Positions 1 to 10,100 of a stretch of 35,654 bases of DNA are shown here, piece by piece; the stretch's first letter is position 1; each line of letters opens with the position of its first letter. The position numbers and the translations under genes were made by a program. The notes beneath the pieces were generated by a model that saw nothing but the letters and a program-made list of their open reading frames with translations, was not told the DNA's origin and made no database searches. Origin of the DNA: DATGEP01 sp035310125 (lineage in GTDB: Bacteria > Chloroflexota > Ktedonobacteria > Ktedonobacterales > JADMIN01); the NCBI GenBank assembly GCA_035310125.1, contig DATGEP010000316.1:1-35654 (forward strand), given 5' to 3'.

Positions 1-15
1 GTATCGAGGCGAGAC

Positions 16-2757
16 GTGCAGCTATCCGAGCGCGCATCCACGACTACCAGCACCAGCGACGGCGCCAGCCAGCGCCATGACGGCAACCACAGCCCGGTGC
101 GGCTGCAATATCTCAGCGTCAAGCGGCAGCATCCCGGCGCCCTGCTGTTCTTTCGCATGGGCGACTTCTATGAAATGTTCGACGAGGACGCCGAAACGGC
201 GGCCCGCGAGCTGGAGCTGACGCTGACGCGGCGGGATTGGGGGCGTGGCGAGAAGACGGCGATGGCTGGCGTGCCACACCATGCCGCGCAGGGCTACATC
301 GCGCGGCTCATCGCCATAGGCTATCGCGTCGCGGTCTGCGAGCAGGTGAGCGATCCCGCGCTCTCGAAGGGACTGGTGGAGCGTGAAGTGATTCGCGTGG
401 TGACGCCCGGCACCATCGTGGACCCGGCAATGCTGGCAGCCAAGCGCAACAACTTCCTGGCAGCCGCCGTCCTGGGACGCGACGCCGTGGGCATCGCCTA
501 CGCCGACATCACAACAGGCGAGTTCGCCTGCACGCAGCTCGCCGCCACCAATCCCGAAGATGCGCTGGCACAGGAGCTCGCGCGCGTGCAGCCAGCGGAG
601 GTGCTGGTGGAGGCGGGGTTACAGTCCGGGCCGGTGCGGGCACAGCGGGATGCGGATGCGGATGACGAGGAGGAGGAAACGGGCGGCCTGGCCGGAAAGC
701 TGGCGGCGCTGGGCGCGCGCCTGGAGACGGTGGTGACGCCGTATGAGCCGCGCGCGTTTCGCGAGGATGTAGCGCGCGAGCGGCTACGCGAGCAGCTCGC
801 CGTGGCGACGCTGGAAGCGTTCGGCTGCGAAGGGCTGCCGCTCGCGGTGCGCGCCGCGGGAGCCATCGTCGCCTACCTGCGCGAGACACAGCGCGACGCG
901 CTGGCGCAGTTCACCGCGCTCGAAACCTACAGCACCGGCGGCTTCATGACGCTGGACACGCACACCCGCCGCAATCTGGATCTCTTCGAGAGTGGGCGCG
1001 GCGGCAGTGTCAAGGGATCGCTGCTGTGGGTGCTGGACGCCACTCACACGCCGATGGGTGGCCGGATGCTGCGCCGCTGGCTGGGGGAGCCGCTGCTGGA
1101 CCTCGCACGCCTCGGCAAGCGGCAGGATGGTATCGCCGCCGCGCTTGACGATAGCGTCCTGCGCGCCCGCCTCACGCCCGCGCTGGGGAAGGTTGGCGAC
1201 CTGGAGCGGCTGACAAATCGCGTTTTGCAACGCATTGCGGCGCCGCGCGATCTGGTGGCGCTGGCGGGCGGGCTGCGCGCTGTTGAGCAGATGCTCGCGG
1301 GGCTGCCGGTGGTGCCGGCGGGGCTGGCGCACGTCTTCGCGGGTGTCGCGGCGCTGCCAGAGCTAGCGGAGCTTATCGAGCGCGCGCTGGTGGACGAGCC
1401 GCCGCTGACCCTGGCAGACGGCGGTGCCATCCGCGCGGGCTACAGCGCCGAGCTGGATGAGATTATCGCGCGGTCACGCAATGCCCGGCAGTGGGTGGCC
1501 GAATTGGAGGCGAAAGAGCGCAACCGCACAGGTATCGCAAATCTCAAGGTTGGCTACAATAAAGTCTTCGGCTACTACCTTGAGATCACCAATTCGCAGC
1601 TTGCTCGCGCGCCGGAAGACTACATCCGCAAGCAGACGCTTACCACCGGCGAGCGGTTCATCACGCCGGACCTTAAAGAGTACGAGGCGCTGATCCTCAA
1701 CGCCCAGGAAAAGATTATCAAGCTGGAGCAGGAGCTATTCGCGGCGCTGCGGGCGGAGATCGCGGAGCGGTGGGCTGAGCGTGTCCTGCGGACCGCGCGG
1801 GCGCTGGCGGAGCTGGACGTGCTGCTGGCGCTGGCGGAGGTGGCCTCGCGCAACAACTATTGCCGCCCCGCACTGGACGAAGGCGACACCATCCATATCG
1901 TCGCGGGGCGGCATCCCGTCGTAGAGGCGAGCCAGCGCGACGTGCCATTCGTGCCCAACGATGCGCAGATCGCCACGCACGACGCGCAGATTCTGCTCCT
2001 GACCGGGCCAAACATGGCCGGCAAGTCCACCTATCTGCGGCAGGTGGCGCTCATCACGCTGATGGCGCAGATCGGCTCGTTCGTCCCTGCCGAGGCGGCG
2101 CGCATCGGGCTGGTGGATCGCATCTTCACACGCATCGGCGCCCAGGACGACCTCGCCACGGGCCAGAGCACCTTCATGGTGGAGATGGTCGAGACGGCGA
2201 ACATTCTGCATCACGCCACGCCGCGCAGCCTCGTCATTCTCGACGAGATCGGACGCGGCACGAGCACCTACGATGGATTGGCCATCGCGCGGGCCATTGT
2301 CGAGTATCTGCACAACAACAAACGCTGTGGCGCCAAGACGCTCTTCGCCACGCACTACCATGAGCTGGTGGAGCTTGCCCGCACGCTGCCGCGAGTACGC
2401 GCCTGCAACGTCGCCGTGGCGGAAGAGAACGGCCAGGTGGTCTTCCTGCGCAAGATCGTGCCGGGCGGCGCGGATAAGAGCTACGGCATCCACGTGGCGC
2501 AGCTCGCCGGCATCCCACGCCAGGTGGTACGGCGCGCGTCGGAGGTGCTGGAAGAGCTGGAGCGCAAGGGCGATGCGAAGGGCCGGCGCAAGGCCATGCG
2601 TGAGATGGTGATGCCCGAAACCATGCAGCTCACGCTCTTCGCCGCCGAGCCAGACCCGCTGGTGGAGGAGCTGAAGGCTCTGCCGATAGACGAGCTGACG
2701 CCGCTGGAGGCGATCAGCCGGCTCTACGAGCTGCAACGCCGGGCACGCGAGCGGTAG
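16..2757 (+). CDS. mutS: DNA mismatch repair protein MutS
   Basis: This ATPase recognises mismatches and small loops in duplex DNA and starts mismatch repair. The N-terminal mismatch-binding domain has the Phe-x-Glu wedge at F51-Y52-E53 in MGDFYEMF. The C-terminal ABC-type ATPase has Walker A GPNMAGKST (residues 664-672, K670), Walker B VILDEIG with D743-E744, and a downstream ATHYHEL segment. At 913 residues it is longer than the usual 850-870. The extra length comes from a Ser/Thr-rich N-terminus of about 25 residues and an acidic insert (DADADDEEEE, near residue 213) in the connector region. The GTG at 16 has a GAGG about seven bases upstream, but the frame is open to the window edge, so a start outside the window cannot be excluded. 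No mutL follows; the next gene converges from the other strand. Family assignment is very secure. Confidence 0.97.
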   Translation: MQLSERASTTTSTSDGASQRHDGNHSPVRLQYLSVKRQHPGALLFFRMGDFYEMFDEDAETAARELELTLTRRDWGRGEKTAMAGVPHHAAQGYIARLIAIGYRVAVCEQVSDPALSKGLVEREVIRVVTPGTIVDPAMLAAKRNNFLAAAVLGRDAVGIAYADITTGEFACTQLAATNPEDALAQELARVQPAEVLVEAGLQSGPVRAQRDADADDEEEETGGLAGKLAALGARLETVVTPYEPRAFREDVARERLREQLAVATLEAFGCEGLPLAVRAAGAIVAYLRETQRDALAQFTALETYSTGGFMTLDTHTRRNLDLFESGRGGSVKGSLLWVLDATHTPMGGRMLRRWLGEPLLDLARLGKRQDGIAAALDDSVLRARLTPALGKVGDLERLTNRVLQRIAAPRDLVALAGGLRAVEQMLAGLPVVPAGLAHVFAGVAALPELAELIERALVDEPPLTLADGGAIRAGYSAELDEIIARSRNARQWVAELEAKERNRTGIANLKVGYNKVFGYYLEITNSQLARAPEDYIRKQTLTTGERFITPDLKEYEALILNAQEKIIKLEQELFAALRAEIAERWAERVLRTARALAELDVLLALAEVASRNNYCRPALDEGDTIHIVAGRHPVVEASQRDVPFVPNDAQIATHDAQILLLTGPNMAGKSTYLRQVALITLMAQIGSFVPAEAARIGLVDRIFTRIGAQDDLATGQSTFMVEMVETANILHHATPRSLVILDEIGRGTSTYDGLAIARAIVEYLHNNKRCGAKTLFATHYHELVELARTLPRVRACNVAVAEENGQVVFLRKIVPGGADKSYGIHVAQLAGIPRQVVRRASEVLEELERKGDAKGRRKAMREMVMPETMQLTLFAAEPDPLVEELKALPIDELTPLEAISRLYELQRRARER

Positions 2758-2958
2758 GGGCACCGCTCCGCGTTTCATCGTAGCGCACACCTCATCGCGT
2801 AGGCGCAAAGCCAGTGCCTTCGACGCGAATACCCCGCGCTGCGAGGGGCAGTGCAACCCGACCGGTACCGATCGCAAGCTCCGGCGCGGGACCACTGCCC
2901 GCCAGCTACTCCAAGCACGCGGTACCGCCGCCAACGTATCCCCGCGTTGTTCGACCCC

Positions 2959-4152
2959 CTAGTCCGCCATTTCCGCTGTCGCCTGCTCCACCGATGCCGT
3001 CGGGTTGATGGCCGTGTCGGCGCAGCGGCGCAGGTCCATCTCTTCCAGCACCTTCTTCTTGCCGAGCACCAGCTTGACGAGATGGAAGGCGCGGGTGAGC
3101 TGGTCAGCGCTAAGGTCATAACCCAGCTCGTGAAGCTGCGCGTTCAGTGCGGCGCGGCCCGAAAGCTTGCCGACGTGCATGCGCTGCTCATGCGGTGGCA
3201 GACCAATGTCCTCCGGGCGCATGATCTCATAGGTGCGGCGGTCTTTGAGCACGCCATCCTGATGGATGCCGCCGCCATGCGCGAAGGCGTTCGCCCCAAC
3301 CACTGACTTGGTCCACTGCGGCTGCATGCCGGAGAGTCGCGCGACCAGCCGGCTCGTCGGGATGATCTTCGTGGTGTCTACGCGCACGTCCAGGTCGAGG
3401 TCGTCGTGGCGCGTGCGAATTGCCATCACTACGTCTTCGGTGGCGGCGTTGCCCGCGCGCTCGCCCAGTCCATTGATGCACGTATCCACCCGCTCCGCGC
3501 CGTTGATGAGGCCCGAGAGACTGTTGGCGACGGCCAGACCCAAATCGTCGTGACAGTGGACGGAGACGCGGGCTCCGGGAAACTCACGTCTGACATCCGC
3601 GACGAGCTGGCCGAACTCCCACGGCAACGCGAAACCGACCGTGTCGCAGAGGTCTACGTAGCGCACGCCCTCCTTGATCACCGCTTCCACCACTTCGAGA
3701 ATGAAGTCATGCTCGGTGCGGGTGGTGTCTTCCAACGCGAAATCCACATTTTCGGTGTAGCGCCGTCCGTGAGCGACCGCGGTCCGGGCTAGCTCCAGCA
3801 CTTCGGCGCGCGTCTTGCCAAGCTTGGCCTCGCGGTGGAGCGGCGACGTGCTGATGAAGGGATGGATGCTGCTGTGCGCGGCGTCTTTGACGGCTTCCCA
3901 CGCACGGTCAATATCGCCGGGATAGGCGCGCGCGATGGAGCATATTTCGGCGTTGGCGACATTACGGGCAATGAGCTGGATAGCTTCGAACTCCGGCTCG
4001 CCGGAGATGGCGAAGCCGCAGTCGAGGATGTCGAAGCCCATATCCGCCAGCGCCCGTGCGATGGCGAGCTTCTCATCGGCAAAGTAGTTGATGCCAGGCG
4101 TCTGCTCGCCGTCGCGCAGGGTCGTCTCGTAGAACTTGACGATTCGTGGCAT
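2959..4152 (-). CDS. LeuA/NifV-type acyltransferase (DRE-TIM metallolyase) lacking the LeuA regulatory domain
   Basis: This protein belongs to the 2-isopropylmalate/homocitrate synthase family, which condenses acetyl-CoA with a 2-oxo acid. The TIM-barrel signature TLRDGEQ gives R13, D14 and E16. The metal-binding HxH is H199/H201 in VHCHDDLGLA, followed by INGLGERAGN, and the linker-domain histidine is H297 in GGGIHQDG. Two positions depart from the usual LeuA wording: HND reads HDD, and AHESG reads AHGGG. At 397 residues it stops after the linker subdomain and has no C-terminal leucine-binding domain, so leucine feedback is unlikely. The ATG at 4152 has AGGAGG six bases upstream, and only 10 bp separate it from the hmgA stop. 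It therefore appears to be the third gene of a tyrosine-catabolism operon. Its substrate is unknown; isopropylmalate synthase, homocitrate synthase or a different 2-oxo-acid acyltransferase all fit. Confidence 0.85.
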   Translation of the reverse strand: MPRIVKFYETTLRDGEQTPGINYFADEKLAIARALADMGFDILDCGFAISGEPEFEAIQLIARNVANAEICSIARAYPGDIDRAWEAVKDAAHSSIHPFISTSPLHREAKLGKTRAEVLELARTAVAHGRRYTENVDFALEDTTRTEHDFILEVVEAVIKEGVRYVDLCDTVGFALPWEFGQLVADVRREFPGARVSVHCHDDLGLAVANSLSGLINGAERVDTCINGLGERAGNAATEDVVMAIRTRHDDLDLDVRVDTTKIIPTSRLVARLSGMQPQWTKSVVGANAFAHGGGIHQDGVLKDRRTYEIMRPEDIGLPPHEQRMHVGKLSGRAALNAQLHELGYDLSADQLTRAFHLVKLVLGKKKVLEEMDLRRCADTAINPTASVEQATAEMAD

Positions 4153-4162
4153 GCGCTGCCTC

Positions 4163-5320
4163 CTACCCCAGCCAACTAAATGGGTACTGTGGGTCGTCGA
4201 GCCGCTCGGCGTCGGCGGCCAGCTTCAGCGGGTGGAATGTGTCCACCATCACGGCCAGCTCTTCGGTGCGCTCCGCGCCCAGGCTCTTTTCCACCGTGCC
4301 CGGATGCGGTCCGTGTGGAATGCCACGCGGGTGCAGCGTAATCGAGCTAATCTCGATGCCTTTACGGCTACCGAAGTCGCCGCTCACGTAATAGATCATC
4401 TCGTCCGAGTCAATGTTGCTGTGATTGTATGGCACTGGCACCGAGAGTGGGTGGTAATCCAGCTTGCGCGGACAGAAAGAGCAGACGACGAACCCTGGCC
4501 CCTCGAAGGTCTGATGGACCGGCGGCGGCTGGTGCACACGGCCCGTGATCGGCTCGAAGTCCGCGATGTTGAACGCATACGGATACAGATACCCATCCCA
4601 GCCAGCAACATCCAGTGGATGGAAAGCAAAGAAATAGCGCATGATCTCGCCGTTGACCTTCACGCGCACCTCAAACTCGCCGGTTTCCTCGTGGCGCGGC
4701 AGCTCCGACGGTCCACGCAGGTCGCGCTCGCAATACGGCGAGTGCTCCAGGAGCTGCCCGAACTCGTTCCGGTAGCGTTTGGGCGGCTGGATCGCGCCGC
4801 CGAACGCCTCCACGACGAGCATGCGCTGTGCGCCCGCGTTGGGCCGCACGCGCCAGGTTGTGCCGCGCGGCACGACGAGGTAATCGCCCTCGCCATACGG
4901 TAGGGTGCCGAACGTCGTCTCCAGCGCGCCGCTGCCCTGGTGGATGAAGAGCATCTCGTCGCCCATCGCGTTGCGGTAGAAATACTCCATCTGCTCCGTA
5001 GGGCAGGCGACGGAGATGGTGCAGTCGTTGTTGTACATCAGCAGGCGCCGGCCTGTGATGGGATCGCCGCTCGGCTCCATCTCCTTCGTCTTGAAGTGGT
5101 GATGGCGGTGCAGCTCCTGCGGCCATTCCTGCCGGGATTCGGTGCCGTAGCGCTGGATGCGGCTGACGCGGGTCGGTGGCTGATGATGATACAGCAGCGA
5201 GTAGCAGCCGCTGAAGCCCTCCTCGCCAAAAAGCTCCTCGGCATACAGGCCGCCGTCGGGCTTGCGGAACTGCGTATGCCGCTTGTGCGGCACCTGCCCC
5301 AAACACTGGTATGAGGGCAT
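4163..5320 (-). CDS. hmgA: Homogentisate 1,2-dioxygenase
   Basis: This non-haem iron enzyme opens the ring of homogentisate to give maleylacetoacetate in tyrosine and phenylalanine degradation. The cupin-fold protein has 385 residues, shorter than the roughly 430-445 of proteobacterial and animal enzymes, as is usual for the short bacterial form. The iron ligands of the family can be placed at H300 and E307 (YNHSNIDSDEMIYY) and H336 (GIPHGPHPG), matching the His-Glu-His triad of human HGD. Other family-like segments are YNNDCTISVACP (residues 96-107) and GEGDYLVVPRGTTWR (143-157). The ATG at 5320 has GGGAGG seven bases upstream and lies 14 bp after hppD, so the two are co-transcribed. No fumarylacetoacetase or maleylacetoacetate isomerase gene is present in the window; these steps must be encoded elsewhere or replaced. 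Confidence 0.95.
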   Translation of the reverse strand: MPSYQCLGQVPHKRHTQFRKPDGGLYAEELFGEEGFSGCYSLLYHHQPPTRVSRIQRYGTESRQEWPQELHRHHHFKTKEMEPSGDPITGRRLLMYNNDCTISVACPTEQMEYFYRNAMGDEMLFIHQGSGALETTFGTLPYGEGDYLVVPRGTTWRVRPNAGAQRMLVVEAFGGAIQPPKRYRNEFGQLLEHSPYCERDLRGPSELPRHEETGEFEVRVKVNGEIMRYFFAFHPLDVAGWDGYLYPYAFNIADFEPITGRVHQPPPVHQTFEGPGFVVCSFCPRKLDYHPLSVPVPYNHSNIDSDEMIYYVSGDFGSRKGIEISSITLHPRGIPHGPHPGTVEKSLGAERTEELAVMVDTFHPLKLAADAERLDDPQYPFSWLG

Positions 5321-5334
5321 GCTGATACCTCCCT

Positions 5335-6441
5335 CTACAAATTGCCGCGCAATGCCTGCTCGCGCTCGATAGCCTCGAAGAGCGCCTTGAAATTGCCCTC
5401 GCCGAAGCCGCGAGCGCCCTTGCGCTGGATCACCTCGAAGAAGACCGTCGGGCGATCCTGCACGTTCTTCGAGAAGATTTGCAGCAGGTAGCCGTCGTCG
5501 TCGCGGTCCACGAGGATACCCAGCTTCGCCAGCTCGTCAACCGGCTCGTCAATCTTGCCAACACGGTCCTGTAGCTCCGCGTAATAGCTGGGAACGCCGG
5601 GGATGAACTCGGCACCCTGCGCTTGAAGCTGCCGCACCGTCGCGAGAATATCGCCGGTAATCAGCGCGACATGCTGCACGCCTGGTCCGCGGTAATATTC
5701 CAGATACTCATCAATCTGAGACTTCTTCTTCCCGATCGCAGGCTCGTTGATCGGGAATTTGATCTTACCGTGACCACCCTCCATGACCTTCGACATCAGG
5801 GCCGAATATTCGGTGCTGATGGCCTCGTCGGTAAAGTGAATGATCTGCGTGAAGCCCATCACGTCTTCGTAGAACTTCACCCACTCGTTCATTTTGCCCA
5901 GCTCGACATTGCCGACGACGTGGTCAATCGCCCGCAGGCCCGCGTCATGGGCGAGCAGCGCGGCGGGTGGCTCAACGGCGCGGTAGCCGGGCAGGAACGG
6001 GCCGTTGTAGTCGCCACGCTCGATGAAGCTGTGCAGCGTCTCGCCATACGTATAAATGGCGGCGCGCTTCACCGTACCATGCTTGTCTTCCGTCACCGTC
6101 GGCTCGATGGCGCTTCTCGCGCCGCGCTTGAGCGCCTCGTTGTAAGCATGCTCGGCGTCCGGAACTTCGAGGGCGACATCCTTCACGCCATCGCCGTGCA
6201 GCAGCACATGCCGCGCGACGGGACTTTCTGGCCCAAGGGCGGTGGTGAGGACGAAACGGATCTTCCCCTGCTGCATGACATAGCTCGTGCGATCACGCTG
6301 GCCGGTTTCGAGGCCAGCGTAGGCGACGAGTGTGAAGCCCCAGATTGTCGCGTAATACTGCGCTGCCTGTTTGGCATTGCCGACATAGAACTCGATATGG
6401 TCCCAGTTCTTGATCGGCATGAAATCGTTCGTTTGAGTCAT
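5335..6441 (-). CDS. hppD: 4-Hydroxyphenylpyruvate dioxygenase
   Basis: This enzyme converts 4-hydroxyphenylpyruvate to homogentisate, the step before HmgA. The protein has two vicinal-oxygen-chelate domains. The iron triad of the C-terminal half is visible as H174 (AIDHVVGNVE), H257 (GVQHVALITGDI) and E336 (FFEVIQRKG), counting from the start chosen here. I use the ATG at 6441, which gives 368 residues beginning MTQTNDFMPIK. It has AGGAG ten bases upstream, and a promoter-like pair at 6464-6492 lies just before it. The frame is open further upstream to 6492, but that extension would overlap the promoter. 4-Hydroxymandelate synthase is a close relative, but adjacency to hmgA favours HppD. First gene of the hppD-hmgA-LeuA-like operon. 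Confidence 0.95.
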   Translation of the reverse strand: MTQTNDFMPIKNWDHIEFYVGNAKQAAQYYATIWGFTLVAYAGLETGQRDRTSYVMQQGKIRFVLTTALGPESPVARHVLLHGDGVKDVALEVPDAEHAYNEALKRGARSAIEPTVTEDKHGTVKRAAIYTYGETLHSFIERGDYNGPFLPGYRAVEPPAALLAHDAGLRAIDHVVGNVELGKMNEWVKFYEDVMGFTQIIHFTDEAISTEYSALMSKVMEGGHGKIKFPINEPAIGKKKSQIDEYLEYYRGPGVQHVALITGDILATVRQLQAQGAEFIPGVPSYYAELQDRVGKIDEPVDELAKLGILVDRDDDGYLLQIFSKNVQDRPTVFFEVIQRKGARGFGEGNFKALFEAIEREQALRGNL

Positions 6442-6463
6442 CCTGTGCGAGCTCCTGAGATGA

Positions 6464-6492
6464 AATGTATCGCGCCGGATGCGTGTCTTCAA
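6464..6492 (-). promoter_or_regulatory. Candidate sigma-70 promoter of the hppD operon
   Basis: On the minus strand TTGAAG (6492-6487) is followed after 17 bases by TACATT (6469-6464). Each box matches the consensus at four of six positions. The implied transcript begins near 6457, about 16 bases before the hppD ATG, which leaves room for the AGGAG site. Position relative to the gene is the main support; there is no experimental evidence. Confidence 0.45.
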
Positions 6493-6680
6493 GCGTCCGC
6501 CACGGCACGTGGGCTACGGCATATGTAGCATGTGGCCGCTTACCAGAGTGCGCCAGCATGGACATGGGCGACTAGCGTTTTGTCTGAGCGCCCGAGGCTG
6601 CTCAAGCTAACCCACACGCCTTCGGAACCTCCGTCAACACGGCACGCTCGACATGTGGCGATGCATGTGGTGGCGCGGCC

Positions 6681-6704
6681 TCCCTCTTCGCGCGCGGAGA
6701 GGGA
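6681..6704. repeat. Palindromic element (TCCCTCT/AGAGGGA)
   Basis: TCCCTCT (6681-6687) and AGAGGGA (6698-6704) form a perfect 7-bp stem around a CG-rich ten-base loop, followed by TTGAGGGTG. Elements of this wording (CCCTCTCC...GGAGAGGG...GGGGTGAGG) are familiar as dispersed intergenic palindromes in many GC-rich bacteria. Only one copy is seen here, so calling it a repeat is inference. Confidence 0.35.
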
Positions 6705-7054
6705 TTGAGGGTGCGGTTCTTCGGCTGGCGGTTGGCAATCAGCCCAAATCAGTCCCGACGCGGTGGAGAATGCTCGCGGCGGATGGTGTCATTCACATAA
6801 GTGGGATCGTCGTAGGCGACAGGGAGGCGCAGGCGTGCTTGCCAGGCGGCGGAGCTGATAGCCCGCTTGAAATGTGAGGCGCTATCGGTTGTTTGCCAGC
6901 TTGAGCGCACTCGCCGACTCCTTTGTCGTTCTTTCAGTACTCTCTCATGGACCGTACGGGGCGTATTCGGTGTCTCCTACGACACATTCCGCGCTCCCTA
7001 TACGCCCTCCGCTCGCTGAGAGCCAGCTTTTGCGGCTGGCCGGCGCTTACCGGC

Positions 7055-7063
7055 ATTATAGCA
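7055..7063 (-). promoter_or_regulatory. Extended -10 element, leftward
   Basis: The minus strand reads TGCTATAAT, a perfect TGn extended -10 box. No good -35 is visible upstream, which extended -10 promoters can do without. A transcript would run left for about 600 bases before reaching hppD and meets no recognisable gene first, so it may produce a long leader, a small RNA or nothing. Confidence 0.3.
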
Positions 7064-7097
7064 TGTGCCGCTTACTCCCCCATCCTGGGGATTTTTC

Positions 7098-7127
7098 TTG
7101 ACGCAGACCGCCCGCCCGCCATATACT
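7098..7127 (+). promoter_or_regulatory. Sigma-70-like promoter of the helicase gene
   Basis: TTGACG (7098-7103) and TATACT (7122-7127) are separated by 18 bases, with each box at five of six consensus positions. The predicted start lies near 7134, about 60 bases before the ATG at 7194. This makes an upstream in-frame start at 7065 unlikely, because that codon would not be on the transcript. Confidence 0.65.
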
Positions 7128-7193
7128 CCCCCCGCTGGAGCGCGCGGGCCAGGGCGAGACACAGGTGCGAGCGCTCGCGGCGAGGGGGTAAGC

Positions 7194-10100
7194 ATGCCAC
7201 TTTTCCGACGGGACCGATCCAACGGCTCGAACAGTGATACTGCCATCGTTGATGCACCAGACCGCGCCGGCTTCACCCCCGTCTCCGACTGGCCCGACTC
7301 CGGCGATGGCCGCAGCCCTGCCCCACCATCCAGTCTCTTCGCTGGCGTCTGCCGCTACTACCATGACTGCTTCAGCGCTGACTCGCGCGGCGGCATCCTG
7401 ACCAACGTTCTCGACAAAAACCAGGCGGAATATCTCACCTTTGCCGAGGATGAGGATTTTCTGCTGACCGGTCGGCTGACGCAGTTGGAGATGCCGCTAA
7501 GTACGGCGGTGACGGCGCAGAACGCGGCTGATGTGAACCGGCGCGAGAAATTCCTGATCTACGGCTCGCTGTTTCTGGTTGGGCGTGGGCAGCCGGCGGG
7601 TGCCAAACGCAAAGGTGACCTGTACTGCGCGCCGCTGCTCTACTGGCCGGGTCGCATCGAGCACGAGGGGTCGCAGGCGTGGCTCACGGTGGACCTCGAT
7701 GAGCAGCGCATCAACTTCCCCCTGCTCGCCTCCCTCATTGACGCCGAAAACGATGAGCAGGCGCAGGCCTACGCCGAGGCCATTCTCGCACAAGTACCCT
7801 CCGCGCCCTTCGATGCCAACGCCATGCAAGAGTTCGCCAGCGTCGTCGGTGAGTTGATTCCTGACTTACGTACCGAAGACCTCCTGGCGTTTCCCATGCT
7901 CCAGAGCGAGGCGGCCCTGCGCGATCTGGTGGATTACGAAAGCCCGGTCCAGCTCCTGTGCGCCTCCGCGATGGCGCTCATTCGCCGTCCCAGTGAGGCC
8001 CGTGGCGTCCTTACCGAGCTCCAGGAGATGGGCACTATCGGCGCGATGTCCACGCCGCTCGCCGCGATCTTTGGCGACATCGCCAAAGCCGACCCGAAGG
8101 CCAAGCACGGCGGTCGGCCCGGTGATCATCCTGCTGGAACACCCGCGCGACCGATTCTTTGTGGCGCGGAGCTGAGCGAGGCACAGACGCGCGTGCTGCG
8201 CCAGGCGGAACACCGTCCGCTCACGCTCGTGATTGGACCGCCGGGCACTGGTAAGTCGTACACCATCGCACAGATCATTCTCGACGCCGTGGCGAACGGG
8301 CAGACGGTGCTGCTTTCCTCCAAGATGAACAAGGCGGTAGATGTGGTCGTGGACAAGCTGAAGCCACACCTGGGTAGCCTTACTGTCATTCTGCGTGGCG
8401 GCGACCGGCGCTATCGCGATGAGCTAAAGCAATTCCTCGATAACCTGTTCGACGGAACCGGCGCACCGCAGAAGCCGCGCCCCGGCGAAATCGAGATGCT
8501 CGAGGATCGGCTGCGCGCCGCCGATGCCGAGCTAGAGCAGGTGGATGCCGATATCGCCGCCATCCTTACGCTAGAGGATCGCTGGACGCGCCTCTACCGC
8601 GCACTGGCGCGTAATCGCACTCCATCCTACAACGAGGCCGCCGCCGCGTCGCTCGGCCCGGATGAGCTGCTACGGCTGAAAGATGAGCTGCGCAAGCTGG
8701 AAGTACACCGCGCACCAGTCACCGGTTGGCTCAAAAAGCGCAAGCGCGACCAGCTCGCAGGCGAGATTACCGGCCGGTTGGGGATGGATTCGCGCGCACT
8801 GGAAAAGATGGACAGCATCGTGCAGCGCGAATCAGCCCGCGCCGACCTCGTGGAGATCGAGGATGCGCTGGCCGGCATGGACGAAATCAACTGGCTGCTG
8901 ACACGGCACGCGCGATTGCGGGCGGATCGCGGCGCGCTGGTGGGCGAGCTGCTCGCGGCGCGGCGGCGCGACGCCCTCGCCGATGCCCTTCGCCTCAACC
9001 GCCGGACGCTGTCGCTGTTCAAGACGGCGCTCGAAGCCCGCAGCACCGCCGAGCAGGATAAAATCTTCGCCGAGCTAGACTTCTCCGCGCTGTTGCATAC
9101 CTTCCCCATCTGGGCCGTCACCAACCCCTATGCGGCGGAGCTGCTGCCCCTTGAGCGCGAGATGTTCGATCTGGTGATCGTAGATGAAGCCTCGCAATGT
9201 GACGTAGCAAGCGCATTGCCTCTGCTCTATCGGGCGAGGCGCGCGATTGTCTGCGGCGACCCCAAGCAGTTGCGGCACCTCTCATTCCTGCGTGAAGACC
9301 GGCAGGCGGCGCTGGCTTCGCAGCATGGTCTCTCAGCCAGCCAGCGGTCGCAGTGGAATTACCGCACACATAGCCTGTTGGATGTCGTGAACGGTGCGCT
9401 GCCCTCGCAGGACGATGTGGTGCTGCTGGATGAGCACTACCGCAGCCTGCCACAGATCATCGAATTCAGCAACGGCCGGTTCTACGGCCAGGCGCTTCGC
9501 GTGATGACGCGCCGGCCGGATACCATCGGCGCGCGCAGCGTGGAGCTACGCAAGGTGAACGGCAAGCGGCAGAAGGCTGGCTACAATACCGAAGAGGCCG
9601 ACGCCATCATCACGGAAATCAACAAGATCGCCCGCAATGAGGCCAAGAAAGCGCCCAACGAGAAATCCAGTGTCGGTGTGCTATCACCGTACCGCGATCA
9701 GGTGAACTATTTGACGCGCACGCTCGCCAGTAAGCTCAAGTCAAAAGTGCTGCAAGATCATGAAATCACTGTAGGCACGGCGCATACATTCCAGGGCGAC
9801 GAGCGCGATGTAATGCTGCTGAGCTTCTGCGCTGATCCGTCGTCGCACCGCAGCACCGTCACTTTCCTCAACAACGAAAACCTTTTCAATGTCGCCGTGA
9901 CGCGCGCCCGCCGCCGCCAGGTCATCTTTACCGCGCTCGATCCCCGTCACCTACCCATGGACCACCTGCTCGGCGAATACCTTACCTACGCTCAGGACTG
10001 CCTGGACGCCGAAAGGCCCGAAGATATCGGTGAGCCTGGCAGCTTCTTCGAAGACGATCTTGCCCAGGCGCTCCGCGAGCGCGGCGAATATACCGTGTAT

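Larger units (their letters stand above)
6493..7193. other. Divergent intergenic region between hppD and the helicase gene
   Basis: About 700 bp without a convincing gene; the short open frames have no ribosome site or recognisable product. It holds the palindrome at 6681-6704, two small hairpins at 7022-7040 (GCCAGC/GCTGGC) and 7039-7054 (GCCGG/CCGGC), an extended -10 on the minus strand at 7055-7063, and the rightward promoter of the helicase gene at 7098-7127. Confidence 0.6.

Noticed and set aside
1735..2934. A 399-codon open frame antisense to mutS
   Set aside because: It is a high-GC shadow: the mutS motifs on the plus strand are unmistakable and the antisense product has no recognisable features.
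6653..7101. Two short plus-strand open frames upstream of the helicase
   Set aside because: They lack ribosome sites, one spans a palindromic element, and both end before or within the promoter region.
7065..7193. N-terminal extension of the helicase starting at 7065
   Set aside because: The extension would include the promoter at 7098-7127, has no ribosome site and is low-complexity; the ATG at 7194 has GAGGGGG at the right distance.
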